Assembly (NCBI GenBank): GCA_007258455.2
Contig: VDFB02373365.1
Coordinates: forward strand, 225,398,194-225,462,193
Direction: 5' to 3'
Origin: Sequoia sempervirens
Taxonomy: Eukaryota > Streptophyta > Pinopsida > Cupressales > Cupressaceae
DNA length: 64,000 nucleotides
Below the pieces are notes generated by a model, which was not told where the DNA came from, searched no databases, and was given only the letters and a program-made list of their open reading frames with translations. Below, piece by piece: positions 1 to 11,808 of this stretch. The position numbers and the translations under genes are program-made. Numbering within the stretch: the stretch's first letter is position 1; each line of letters opens with the position of its first letter.

Positions 1-461
1 TTCCTCTAGAAACTAAGTTGAGAGCTTTGGATTATGGGGAGCTTTAATGAACATATTGTATCCACTACCAAATAGAATGGTGTTGATGCCTCAACATGAA
101 GATATGTGATGTAGATCGACATGCTTGATCGATTGGTGAAGATTGCAGAAGAAAATATGTTAATGCAAAAGTCTACGGAGCATCAGAAGTTGATTGTGCA
201 TACAAATAAAGGGTTGCTAGTTTTATTGTTTGAAACTTTCAATGTGAAATTAGGTTAGATTGGAAGTGTTATAAGTGATTTCACTTAGGAAAATTAATTT
301 ACAAAAATAATTTGAGTAGAGTAGCAAAGGAGTGATCAAGGAAATTTGAGATATAGTGTATTGAAACCCTAGTTCGGTAAATGAAAGTAAAGGTATTTAC
401 AAATCTTGTTTACCTAGTTTCATAGAGAACTTTGTTTGAAGGAAATTTGAATTCATTTGAA
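1..461 (+). other. Leader upstream of the U-element ORF
   Basis: No readable gene. The last 100 bases align with the leader of the minus-strand copy: both contain AAACCCTAG about 90 bases before the start codon, followed by AAAGGTATTTA. The stretch before that is degenerate, and I see no gag remnant in it. Confidence 0.5.
364..372 (+). promoter_or_regulatory. AAACCCTAG (telo-box-like) motif before U ORF
   Basis: The motif lies about 90 bases before the ORF start. The same motif lies at the same distance from the ORF of the other U copy (30178-30186, minus strand). Telo-box motifs (AAACCCTA) are known in promoters of plant translation-related genes. A regulatory role here is inference only. 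Confidence 0.35.
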
Positions 462-3400
462 ATGGTTACATTGAGGGTAATAGAGGTTACTCAGAAGCCA
501 CATCCTAATTTTAAGAAATACCCTGCATAATCAATAGAAGATGACCCATTAGGTGCATTTTCTCATGTTCCATATGGGGTTTTTCCAACCAAATATATAA
601 GGATTTATATTCATGGAAAGATGGAAGAATAAGATCATAGTAAGTTAGGAGATATGTATATGAAAGAATTCACTAGAGACAATTGTGCCCTAAAACTAGA
701 ATACCAAAACCTAGTCACAAAGAAATGATATATGGAAATGGTTTCCAAATTTTTGTTTTGATTACAAATGGGTTAGGATTGCACTAAGAAGATTTCATGA
801 TAATTTTGTGTGGATTGACATGATTGAAAATTTTATCTCTCTATCTATTGGACATCCTAATGATGGATCATGGAGTATGATCCGAAATATTGATGTAAAA
901 ATTTGCACACAGTTTTTTCCAAAAATCTTGTATACTAACAAAATAAGTGATTAGAGAGGTTATAGTTCTATGCTCCACCTGACCTATTCTTGTATTAAAA
1001 TCGATAAAAAAATTAAGTTTTAATGGAACTAACAAGTGCAACATATGATAAGAGAGTTCTACTAGTAAATCCCATTAGAAACCAGCTATGAGATATGCAA
1101 CAATAGTGATTAGCTATAAAATCTACTTCACAAATAGAGAAAACTTTGTATCTACCACCACAATCAATGTGGCATATGAAATGGCTGAAAAAGGTGTTGA
1201 CCATGATCTTTGTGAGTTTCTAAGGAAATAGTTGATGAAGAATTTGAAAAAAACCAAGGAGATGAAATATACATTGAAGTATGGAACTTTGGTTGTGTGT
1301 TTTCTTTTCTATTTCTTGTAGGAGCTTCTCGGAACTCAAAGTGTGAAATGGTTACATGGAAGACCCATAGCTCATCAAATTGTAGACTTTATGAGAAGTC
1401 TTGGTGATGATAAGGCACAAGATGATGCCCTTATTGTTTTATTTACTATTTTCTAGAAGAGGATGCATGAAAGAGACAGGATACCTAGGAAAATGGCAGA
1501 AAAATATCAAAATTATATCACATTCCTAGTGTCAACAGATGAGTGTATGATGGAAGCAGTGGAACTAAGGATAGTGTGGATCCCTATATTGAGATATGAA
1601 ATCAATGAACAAGAAATCACTGGTTTGGCTAATATTTTGTTGAAGAGTCTGAAAGACACCCCCAAAGAATGGTATGACACTTATGAAGAAAAGTGTATGG
1701 AGGTGCACATGGAGTAGAGAAAACCACAGATTAAGAAGAAGGTTGAAAAAATGGTCAACATGTATGTGGAGGAAATGGGAATATCAAAGGAACAAGTGCA
1801 ATAGGAAATATCAAAAGCTAAGGGAGAATCAAGTGTTACAGGAGGTTCAAAAGGCATAAGAAGATCTAGTAGGATAGCTACCATCCCTCCTGCTATCTAG
1901 AAGTCCTTCAAGACTATGCAATCTATTGGGGAAAAGAGGAAAACAAATACTAGTCCTCCAATAAAGGAGAAAACCTCTTTGTTTGTGTAGACTACAAGAG
2001 TTGAGAAGAAGAAAACCATTGTAGCAACACCACCTATAGGCCCTGCCAAGAAAATACAAAAGAAAAAGATAGTGAGAGAAAGGAATATAAGTGTTAATGT
2101 GGAAGAAGAAGAAGTGGAGGAAGGACCACAGTTGGTCCAAAAAAGAAAAGTGAAGCTTGAAAAGGTGAAGAAATTTGTTGTTCACATGAGGGAGAATAAG
2201 AAAGAAGCTGCCAAGAAGGTGTCACCAAAGAATAATAGGTTAGAAAAAATATAGAAGAAGACTTTGGATGAGAAAGAAAAAAAATATACATAATTGGTAA
2301 GACCTCACTCTCCCATGAATCTAGAAGCATTTTTTAATAACATTTTGTAGTATGAGATGTTAAGGGAGACTGCAACTTTGTATAATGAGGAAAATGAGGT
2401 GAATAAGTCCACCATTGTTGAGGCAATTATCAATTATATTATTGTATTAAAAGTTGATATTAGAAACATTGATAAGAAAATTCCTATGGAGCTTTGGAAC
2501 ATTTTGATGAAGATAAGACAAGAAACAATTGAAGAAGAAGGAAAGATAAAAGAATATGCATTGGATAAATTTTGTGCTTCTATTTCCAAGGAGATCAGAG
2601 CCACATTGGCTGATCTATATACCACAAAATTCAAGGTGAAGCAAAGAGTAACTACCCTTATGGGTAGAGACAAGAATGAATTTAAAAAGTTGTAGAAGGA
2701 AACAATGGCAAAATTCCAAATATTGCATAGAAATATTGTATGACTTCAGAGGACATTTCTCTGGAAGTCATTATAGGAGAAGAAGCTCAAGAAATTGATG
2801 CTCAACATGAGCATATAGTAGATGAAGAGCACATTCATGATAATTCCCATTTGGTATTGGAAGAATTGGCACATGGAGATGAAGAAGCAAAGAAAAAAAT
2901 TGAGGGAGAAATAGTTACCGATGAGAAAGCAACAAAGGAAGATACATCCACTCCTCCAGTACCTAAAGTAAATGTTACTCCTCCAATTAACATAGAGAAA
3001 TGTATAGGAAGAGAATACAAATAAGGATGATGATGAAGAAAATGTTGATGCAGAGAAGGAAGAAAAACACGAAAAGGAAGATGAATATAAGAATGAGGAT
3101 GCATCAAGAGATGTAAAAACAGAAGAAGAAAATCCAACAAACTTCGGAAAGAATGGGGAAGAGGACTTAAAAGGAAAGGTTGTGGAGATTACAAAGAATT
3201 TAGGTGAATCCTTTGGATCCTTTAGAGATTACTTGAAGAATCTACTCAGTATGCAGATTAATTTCCAACCTAATATGTCATCAAAATTTCTATAACCAAT
3301 GCAATAGGGAAATGTCGATCTAAATAATATTTTCCCCCTCCACAAGCTACAGTTGGGAGATGTATTCCATGCATCTACCTGAAAGGAGATGATAGAAACA

Positions 3401-4083
3401 CATCAAAAGAGTGGAGAATTGATGGAAGAAGTAGTAAAGGAATTGCAAGAGGCCATACTTGGTGTCAAAATAAATACTTCAATTTTTGGTATGGATAATT
3501 GAAATTGTTAATTGATTCTTTTAAAGAATATGCATTGAAAATGAGGTTGAAAAGAGAATAAGTGATAAGAAAATGATAGATATCACTAATAAATGTGCCC
3601 TTTCACATAAAAAGTTTCAAGAGAATCTGAAGGATGCACAAGTATGTGTATATGAGGCAAAGGATCTTTATCAATATGGCATGAAGTGGCCCAGAGCCAC
3701 ATAGAGCATTAGAAAGGAGATGGACTTCATTGAGTCCCATATCAACATTTCCTCTAGTGCTTATGATCTGACACTTGATTTGGCTTGAGATATGAGAAAT
3801 TTCATAAAATATTTGCATAATAAATTATTTTAGTTACAAGCCCAAAAAGAGCATATCATTTTGCAGTTTGGAGAGATAAGGGACTTGGTGAATCCCAGAT
3901 TGATACTTGTTTCAAGAGCCCTTTTGAGTGCTACTAAATCTACACAAATAAATCCTATACCTAGCACTCCAGAAGAAGGAGAAGAGTTATTGGTGGAGTT
4001 TGAAACTCAATGTAGGCTTGTGGTAGCCAAGAAGAAATGGGAAGAAGGTAAACAAGTGTGGTAGGCCCATGTGCAAAAGTTAT
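462..4083 (+). pseudogene. Unassigned ~1200-codon ORF of element U, copy 1
   Basis: I do not recognise this protein. The start ATG at 462 was chosen because the first residues and the following K-K-Y and DDP blocks align with the minus-strand copy starting at 30085. In order it shows: an N-terminal region with DDPLGAF near codon 30; a central globular block (about 1330-1715) with ERDRIPRKM and STDECM; a Lys/Arg-rich stretch (1720-2250) that could be a nuclear localisation region; a helical Lys/Glu region (2357-2700); an acidic segment (2740-3130); and a C-terminal helical part with KEMIETHQKSGEL (about 3385), GMKWPRAT (about 3680) and KKWEEGKQVW just before the end. Many in-frame stops show it is dead. 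It occupies the place of pol and ends about 290 bases before the polypurine tract. I see no protease, integrase, reverse transcriptase or zinc knuckle. It could be an env-like third ORF or a captured host gene. Confidence 0.6.
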
Positions 4084-4375
4084 AAGAGTCAACATATTTC
4101 AGTTGAAAAATATTGCTTACTCTTTATGCTTTTGATTTTTGAGTTTCAGATTCTTTGTACATATGAAGAGTAAGTAGTTTCCACTATAATTTTTTTGGTT
4201 TTTCTCTAGTATATGACTTAGGGGGAGTCAACTCTATCTTTCAGTTTGTGTATATACACATATTTCTCAGGGGGAGATCCAATATAAGTCAGAGAAATTA
4301 TTGTAGGTGTCATTTTCCCTGATGTCAAAAGGAGAGAATGTTTTGGAGATGTTTTGGCATTTTTCCATCAATTAC

Positions 4376-4387
4376 AAAGAGGGATAT
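4376..4387 (+). other. Polypurine tract of U copy 1
   Basis: AAAGAGGGATAT lies directly before the LTR start TGCTGG. It corresponds to AAAGGGGGAGAT before TGTTGG in the minus-strand copy. The preceding context (ATCAATTACAAAG) matches the ATCAATGACAAAG block typical of copia-type 3' ends. Confidence 0.7.
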
Positions 4388-4934
4388 TGCTGGAAAAATG
4401 TCATTGATGCTATTGTTGGAAACATGAGCATAGGGATAAGCACACGATATATTACTATGTGTTGAAATGTTGTCATTGATATCAAGATTGTATCTTGATA
4501 TGGAGATCATGGTGCAGATCAATGTAGATCATTTTGGTTGGTTCTAACGGGTTTTGAATTATTTGTGGAAGACATTTTTTCAAGATGGTTTGATCCGATA
4601 AACTTGGATATGATGGAAAATTGATTAAGTGTCAAATTTGTTAACTCTGTGTAACAAAGAATTCAGTGTTTGGGTTTGCACTGGTCTATGAATGAACATT
4701 TCACTTTGCACTTCTAACATTATTTTGTTGCTTGTTAGAAGTATTTGATTCTAAAATTTCATCATGTTTTGGCTCTTGGTTTGAGATATATAAGTAACAA
4801 AATTTTGGCTTGGAAAGTTATATTTATTTAATGTATAGTGTATATGAGTGGGAGAGTCCACACTTCTCCATAGATAAGTTTTTGGCTTTATTGTCTTAAG
4901 GAGATATTGACAGATGTCAATAGATTATGGATTC
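4388..4934 (+). repeat. 3' LTR of U copy 1, first part
   Basis: The LTR starts TGCTGGAAAAATG after the polypurine tract and is cut at 4934 by gypsy-1. GATTC (4930-4934) is the target duplication repeated at 12694-12698. Confidence 0.7.
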
Positions 4935-5793
4935 TGATGTAGGAGCATCCAGCAGTGTAAGGCATTCTTGCATCACCCAAAAAAAATTGTTTTGTTTATT
5001 TTATTTAGTTATTTTGAGTCCCATGATGGCACTTGAGGGGTATAATATTGTTAGTCATCAAAAATAGTGAAAAATGGACACTTACTATTTTTAGTAAGTC
5101 AACCTAAATAGACTTGTATGGACATGAAAATTTACCCCAAGCAACAAAGCTGAAAAACATTTCCGGTCACAAAAGAATCACCTCAATACCTTGCACGGTT
5201 TGGGAGAAATTAAAATTTTTATCCAGGGAAATTTCTCCAATGTAGCTTCAAAATCAGATATAAAACTTTAGAGGCCCTAAAATAGCTCAAAAGGTGGCCG
5301 AACCGAACTATAGTGGGTTCTTATGTTGTAGATCTCGTCGAGGGCTTTCCAATGATATGCAATAATAGCAAATCAGACACCTGGATCAAAAGTTATGGCC
5401 CCACGAAGTTGGTCCTCTAAAAATTGAATTTCATAAAAAATTCTTCCTAGGTCAAAAATCAAATAGTGGGACTTTTGGTGCCAAAACAAATGGGGAAATT
5501 TGATATTTCTAGAACATTCTAGGGCGTTTATTGGGGAAAATAAAAAGGGTTAAGTGGGGGTTGTAGAAGGTGGCCTTGATAGTGCAGATTGTGGCTCTGA
5601 TTAGTAGATTTTCTTTTCAGAATTAATTTTGTTGTAATGAATCAAGCCCATGAGGCTGTAGCATGTAAGCTTTGAATTTGTAACTTCATTTTCTAAAAAT
5701 AATTGAAAGTGAGTCATTTTTCTGTCTTGCATCTTTTGTGTTGGTATCTATTGTTGTGATTTATATGGGTTTTGGGCAGTGTGGCCCTCATCA
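4935..5793 (+). repeat. 5' LTR of gypsy-1 (859 bp)
   Basis: It begins TGATGTAGGAGCATCC and ends CCCTCATCA just before the primer site. The same start (TGATGCAGGAGCATC) is seen in the minus-strand chromovirus LTR at 58059-58907, so the two are related families. Confidence 0.9.
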
Positions 5794-5795
5794 AG

Positions 5796-5808
5796 TGGTA
5801 TTAGAGCC
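5796..5808 (+). other. Primer binding site of gypsy-1
   Basis: TGGTATTAGAGCC lies two bases after the LTR. It differs by one base from the initiator-methionine tRNA 3' complement TGGTATCAGAGCC. Confidence 0.85.
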
Positions 5809-5885
5809 AAGTTTCTTGAGCCTATAATAGAGCATCGAATGTGAGGTATTTTTAGTAGGACCTGTGAGTGTGGGTTGAGTTCAAG

Positions 5886-7025
5886 ATGCCTCCAAGGCTT
5901 TCCCAGCATGGAAGAGGTAGAGGATAAAGTGGTGGAGGGAGAGGTCCACCTAGAGATGAAATTAGAGGCCTTAGAGGGAAATTAGAAACCTTGCAACAAG
6001 AGGTTTGAAGAAGAGATGTGCAACAAGACATGGATGATAGTGAAGATGGAACAAAAGAGGAAATGGAAGAGGAAGAGCAGGATCCAATGGATCCTAGAGA
6101 AAGAAGATTGCTGCGAGCGATCTCAAGCATTGGGAAGAGACCTAAAATGGAGGTTTTAAATTTTAGTGGAAATCTGAATCTTGAAGAATTGATTGATTGG
6201 ATCAATGACATGGAGTAATTTTTGGAGTTTGAGGAGATTGAAGATCCTCATAGAGTGAGGTTAGCAAAGAAAAAATTGAAAGGTCACACTAGTATATGGT
6301 GGAAAGAGGTCCAGTTAGAAAGAGGAAGACAAGCGAAAGATAAAATTTCTAGATGGGACTGAATGGTGTCAAAATTGAAGAAACAATTTATTCCAGTCGA
6401 TTATGAATTGGAGCTACTCAAGAAGATGTAGAGCTTGAGGCAAGGGACAAAGATGGTGAAAGAATACATAGAGGAATTTCACAAGGTCCTAATTTAGATA
6501 GGGCATTCTGAGGTGAATAAAGAGAAATTTTCTTGTTATATTAACAGGTCGAAGCCAAGCATACATGAATAATTGACACTGGTAAGAATGACCACCATTG
6601 AGGATGCTTATCAGTTTTCTCTAAAGGTTGAAGAATTACTAAATAAGAGGTTTGAGAAAAAACAACGAGGTGGAGGCCGTGGAGGAAAGACCAATGGACA
6701 ATTGTATGGAGGTCGAAATGAAGATCAAAAGAAGGGTGAAGGCTCCAGTAGCGGCCAAAACTAGAAAGGAGATAACACCTACTATCCTTGTGATCAGAAT
6801 AATGGAGACCAAAGAGGAAGGGGATGATTTGGACAAGGACTGGGAAGAGGAGGCTTCCGTGGAACCCATTTCTAGTGTGGAGAAGAAGGAAATAGGGCCT
6901 ATTAGTGTCCTCAACATCAAGGAAGGACAAGTAGAATACTTGAGGGTAATGCATAAGTTGCGCATGTTGATGAAGATGTTGAGTCTTCACATTCTGAGGA
7001 TGCAAAAAGAGGAGAGGTTCTTGTA
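5886..7025 (+). pseudogene. gag: Gypsy-1 gag pseudogene
   Basis: Starts MPPR at 5886, the same start as the gag of the minus-strand chromovirus. A Gly/Arg-rich N-terminus and an acidic stretch lead into a Ty3-type capsid core: NLEELIDWIND (about 6180), WWKEVQLERG (about 6300) and VKEYIEEFHKVL (about 6460). A zinc-knuckle remnant with CGEEGNRAY lies near 6875; its first Cys is replaced by a stop and the conserved His by Asn. Frameshifts and stops at several positions make it non-functional. Gag would form the RNA-packaging particle. Confidence 0.85.
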
Positions 7026-9036
7026 ACTAGAAGAGCCTTGTTGAATGAGGAGAAGGAGCCAAATCAAAAGAAGATTTTTTTTTGCACCAGATGTAAGTGT
7101 GAAGGTAAAGTTTGCAATGTTATTATTTATGGAGGTAGTACTGATAACCTTGTTTAGAAGAAATGGTTAGTAAGTTGCGGTTGGAGAGAAGAAGGCATCC
7201 AAACCCATATCGAATTGCTTGGTTGTAGAAGGACCATAAAGCCTTGGTAAATAAACAATGTCTAGTAAAGTTCCATGATGAGGTATTATATGATATTATG
7301 TCTATGGATGTTTGTCATATGTTGTTAGGAAGACTGTGGTAGTTTGATTGACGAGCAATACATGATGGACATTCCACCCCTATTCTTTGACAAAGGATGG
7401 ATTTCATCATAAGTTGAAGCCCTTGAAAGAGGCAGAGGAAAAGGTATGCAGTAATGCAAGAATTTGTTTGGTTGGTGGAAGAAAGTTCCTAGAATGTATG
7501 AAGCATGAGCATATGTATTTTGCATTGATCCCTAGAGTTGATAAAGAAGATACTATTGAGGTACCAATAGAGGTTTCAAATTTGTTGAATGAGTTTCAAT
7601 CTATTATTTTTGATAATGTACATGAAGGTTTTCCTCCAGTAAGAAAGATTAGTCATTAAATGGACCTGATTCCTAGAGCCAATTTTCTGAATAAGGAAGC
7701 TCAACATATGACTCCAATAAAGAGTGAAGAGTTGAATGAACAAGTGCAAGATTTATTGTGGAAGGGATTGATTCAAGAGAGTTTGAGTCCATGTGCAGTA
7801 CCTATAGTACTAGTACCAAAGAAGGATAGGAAATAGCGGATGTGTACAGATTCTAGAGCCATAAAAAATATCACCATCAAGTATAGATTTCCCTTGCCAA
7901 GGATGGATGGCATTATGGATTTTTTGAGTGGAGCTAAGTGCTTCACAAAGATAGATTTGAAGAGCAGATATCACTAGTTCTATATTAGAGAAGGAGATGA
8001 AAGGAAGAAAACCTTTAAAACCAAGGAGGGCTTGTATGAGTGGTCAGTCATGCCTTTTGGGATAACCAATGCACTGAGCACATTTATGTGGCTTATGAAT
8101 GAGGTATTAAAAGAATTTTTAGGAAAATTTATTATTGTTTATTTAGATGACATTCTAATTTTTAGTAAGACATTGGAGGAGCACCTGATGAATATCCAAA
8201 TTTTTTTTGAGAAGCTAATGGAGGAGAAGCTATTGATTAATTTCAAGAAATGTAGTTTTGTAGAAAAGGAGTTGGTATATCTAGGATTTGTTGTCTCAGT
8301 AGAGGGTATTAAAATGGATCCAGAGAAGGTGAGAGCTATCATTGAATGGCCTAACTTGAGGAGTGTTATAGAGGTGAGATCATTTCATGGTCTAGAAAAT
8401 TTTTATAGAAATTTTATTAAGGGTTTTAGTAGTATTTGTGCATCTCTAACTGAAGCAATGAAAGGGGATAGAAAAGAGTTTAAGTGGACTATAGGAGCAG
8501 CCAAAAGTTTTGATATGTTGAAGAAGAAAGTTACAGAGAAACCTATTTTGGCACTTCCATATTTCAATAAGGTCTTTCAGGTAGATTGTGACCATAGGAG
8601 CTATTTTGAGTCAAGAAGGTAAGCTTGTTTCCTATTTTAGTGAGAAGTTAAATGATGCTAAGAAGAAATATTATGTCTATGATCAAGAGTTTTATGCTAT
8701 AGTTTAGGATTTGAAGAAATGGGGACACTATTTGTTACCAAAAGAAATTGTTTTATATACTGATCATCAGGCTTTGCAGTATCTCAATAGTTAAGGAAAG
8801 TTGAATCAAAGGAACTTAAAATGGGTTGAGTTTTTGCAGAGTTATACTTTTGTTTTGAAGCACAAGAGTGGAAGGTCAAACAGAGTTGTAGATGCCTTAA
8901 GTAGAAGGAAAAAATTGTTGATAGAGATGAATATAGAGGTTTTTGGGTTCAATGAACTTAAGAGTTTGTATCTAGAAGATCCAAACTTTGTAGAAGCTTG
9001 GAAGGCTTGTTTGGAACTTGTTACATTGGATAGGAC
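7026..9036 (+). pseudogene. pol: Gypsy-1 protease, reverse transcriptase and RNase H
   Basis: A degenerate retropepsin (near 7115-7340) has GGST in place of the catalytic DSG. The reverse transcriptase runs from about 7660: PKKD, then MPFGITNA (about 8050) and the catalytic YLDD box (about 8140) in the longest open stretch (8032-8622). The RNase H connection follows, with VFQVDCD, then a frameshift that removes part of the domain, and LKWVEFLQSYTF and ALSRR further on. Translation is broken at 8622 and earlier by stops. The coding block is cut at 9036 by an inserted solo LTR. Confidence 0.88.
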
Positions 9037-9299
9037 TGTTGCCTAAATTTTCACCCTTTGGCTCAATCAGGCAAAGAAAATCATGTTATTTGTTCTAGAA
9101 GGCCAAATGAAGTATTCGGCCTAGGGAAAAGGTCATGAATCTAATGCTAGGTCATGGGGAACTCAGTGAAGAAGCCTACCTTGTTCTGGTTCAGCATGAA
9201 AATATTTTAAGGACAGAGTCGCCAAGACCCCAGGAGTGTCACGGCGATCACAGGTCTTCTGCATTCTTCATTCGGTAGGATGATTCTATTGTTTTGGTG

Positions 9300-10740
9300 A
9301 CCATGGAGGCTTCCATCAGCATATGTCTTAGTTGTCGAGGTTGCGTCTTACCGATCTCAACATGTCTCCCTGACTATGTATATGGTGGTTCATCAGTGGA
9401 GCTAGGCGATATCGACATTATGTCTCAGTGAGGTTTTCTTGTCTCACTGACTGGAGAAACACAGGTTCCCTTTGGCATGAGTTGCAGCATCAGTGTATGG
9501 TCATAGTGAGTTCTCTTGGTCTTACTGACAGTGCGCAAAATGGTTTTCTTTCGGCATGAGTTCACTTTTGTCTCATTGATCAGCGGTGGAAGGATGTCGC
9601 CTAGGGGTCCTGCTGACAACAGGAGGTCCTGGGGACATGCAAGGTGTTATCGACAAGAGTCTTACCGAGGATGTAGAGTCACAACAGGACGAATGCTCTC
9701 GACATAGGTTGAAGCCTTCAGTAGGAAGTCTTATCGAAGTGTGAGTGTCTCAGCGACAAGAGTAGATATCAGGATAACAAGATGCATTCAGTATGAAGTC
9801 TGGCCGATAGGCCAATGTCTTACCAACTGAAAGGATGTGCTCATTGGTGTAGGTTGGGGCGATCGCCGTAAGGTCTCGGCAAGTGACCTTCGGTCTCGCT
9901 GATGGAAAATAATGAAGGATCTTTGTTGGCGTAACAATTGCCTTGTCTCAGCGACTCAGAATGCATTGAGACCTTTCAGTGTAGGAAATGCAGTCTATGT
10001 GAGGTCTCCTCAATGGATGGAAGCTATAGTGACACACTTGGGATAGGTAGACTCATCGGTGGGAGATACATTATGTCTTAGCGACTCGAGAGTGGTTGAG
10101 GTCTTTTAGTATAATAGGGTGCATTCTATATGATGTCTTGCTGATAGTGGAACATCATAGTGATGGAAAACAGATGGACTCATTGGCAAGATAAAGCATG
10201 AGGTCTCGGTGAAATATTTTACCGAGATGAAGAGGTTATGCCAACACCAAGGGAAAGAAAACGCATCACCAGGCAGGATGAAGGCTATCGCCATAAGGTC
10301 TGGCTGACAGAAAAAATCTCCCTGACGCAAAAGAGAAAGGGCCCTTAGCATGACCAAGGGCATTCGCCAAGATGTCTCAGCAACTATAAGAGGTCTCCCC
10401 AAAGCGAGGGGCCTTCAGCATAACATTTGGAGTTCAGGAGGACCTCTTCCCAACTGGCGAGAGTCTTAGTGAAGGAAACAAAGAGCCCAGTAGGGAGACT
10501 TCGATATAGAGTCTTGGTGAATGGAGTGTGTCTCAGTGACAAAAGTAGATGCCGATATGACAGAAGAGAACTCAGTATGACTGTGGGGCTTTTGAAAAGA
10601 TTTCTTACTAACCATGGGTGGTCTCAGCGACAAAAGGGATCTCCACGTGACTCGTCAACCCACTGATCTCTTGGCGATAAACGGTGTCTTGTCGATGGTT
10701 CTAGTAGAATCAGTATGATTCTTTAGGCTCACTAGGAGCT
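9300..10740 (+). repeat. Degenerate short-motif array in the LTR U3
   Basis: About twenty or more variants of a motif close to GTCTCAGCGAC/GTCTTACCGATGG recur every 30-80 bases, for example at about 9420, 9450, 9650, 9950, 10380 and 10620. Spacing is irregular, so this is not a simple tandem repeat. Long LTRs often hold repeated enhancer-like units; function here is not shown. Confidence 0.65.
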
Positions 10741-11175
10741 CTCAGTGATGGCTCCGTGCTATGCTGATACTTGTGAAAATATTTTAACTGAATTGGGGAG
10801 ACACGATCAGTGTCTCACCGATATGCGGTTCAACAAGGGAAGTTTTGACCACCCGAGGAAGCTGCGTGGATTTCACTTAGCCAATCAAAGAGATCTAAGG
10901 GTAAACTGTGGCAGTCTAAAGAACATCAATAGGGTGAAGGGTGACGTGTATCTGTTGCAGGCTCAAAGCATTCAAGGTGCAACCAAAGTATCTCAACCAG
11001 ACACGATGGATCAAATGAATGCGGTAGCTATAAAATATTAGAAGGCTTCTACGAGGGTAACTCTTCACCGACACATACAGCAGGGACATGCAGGCTTCAG
11101 CATTAACTTCATCCAAAAGATTTGAGGGTAGATCTTTCTAAGCTCTGATATTTTTGTAAGCCCTAATGGGCTAAT

Positions 11176-11192
11176 ATCAATCTATATATAAG
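11176..11192 (+). promoter_or_regulatory. TATA-like box of the solo LTR
   Basis: CTATATATAAGGC, followed about 30 bases later by a T-rich stretch. This fits the U3/R boundary of a plant LTR promoter. Not tested. Confidence 0.5.
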
Positions 11193-11808
11193 GCATTTTT
11201 TTCCTTTTTGTAAACAGTTCGATTTATGCATTCAAGGGAGTTAGTGATTCTTTCATCAATCCTTTCTCAATTAGTGTATGTTTTTGTAACTCAACTAAAA
11301 TTTTGGAATGCGAAACAGAGTTCATCTTGAAAAAAAGTATTAATGCCCGTACCACTCTCATTTCTGTATGTTAGCTTATGTATGTATTTCTTTAACAGTG
11401 TTTTACCAAATTTGCATTCATACCACTTAGTTGTGAAGATTTTTCCTTCCTTCTTGAGATATGTATGTGAATCAAACTTGCCAAGAGTGATGCATAAAGC
11501 TAAATGGGGTGATGTTGAGTAGGTGAAAAAGCATCAGTCTAGTTTTCTCCAGTGTGTTTCATCCTATTTCCATTCTATGATTTCTCGTTAATTCGGTGTA
11601 TCACCATAGAGGTAGTTTTACTTTTAATGTATTCTCCTCCTCCCTTTCCCTTTACAGATCAATAGTCTAGGTGATACACAAAGGAAGCCGGCCTTCTCCA
11701 GAGGTTCACTCCAATCTCAGGTGACCCACAGCCTTGGAGTGATCTAATGTTTCACTAGAAAGCTTAGTTTTACAACTTTGCATCAGGGTGCATTTCTAGG
11801 TGACAACA

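Larger units (their letters stand above)
9037..11808 (+). mobile_element. Solo LTR, 2772 bp, inside gypsy-1
   Basis: It starts TGTTGCC and ends GTGACAACA, so the ends are TGTTG/CAACA, and it is flanked by a perfect 5-bp duplication AGGAC (9032-9036 and 11809-11813). It has no internal coding region or second LTR, so it reads as a very long solo LTR. About 2.1 kb of presumed U3 holds a diffuse array of a short motif. A TATA-like box lies near 11181. The orientation is taken from that box. Base composition is less AT-rich than its surroundings. Ogre/Tat-type elements have long LTRs, but nothing here proves that lineage. Confidence 0.85.

Noticed and set aside
9516..11041. Short plus-strand reading frames inside the 2.77-kb LTR (9516-9707, 10427-10666, 10745-11041)
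   Set aside because: They lie in the U3-like motif array, match no family, and are open mainly because this segment is less AT-rich.
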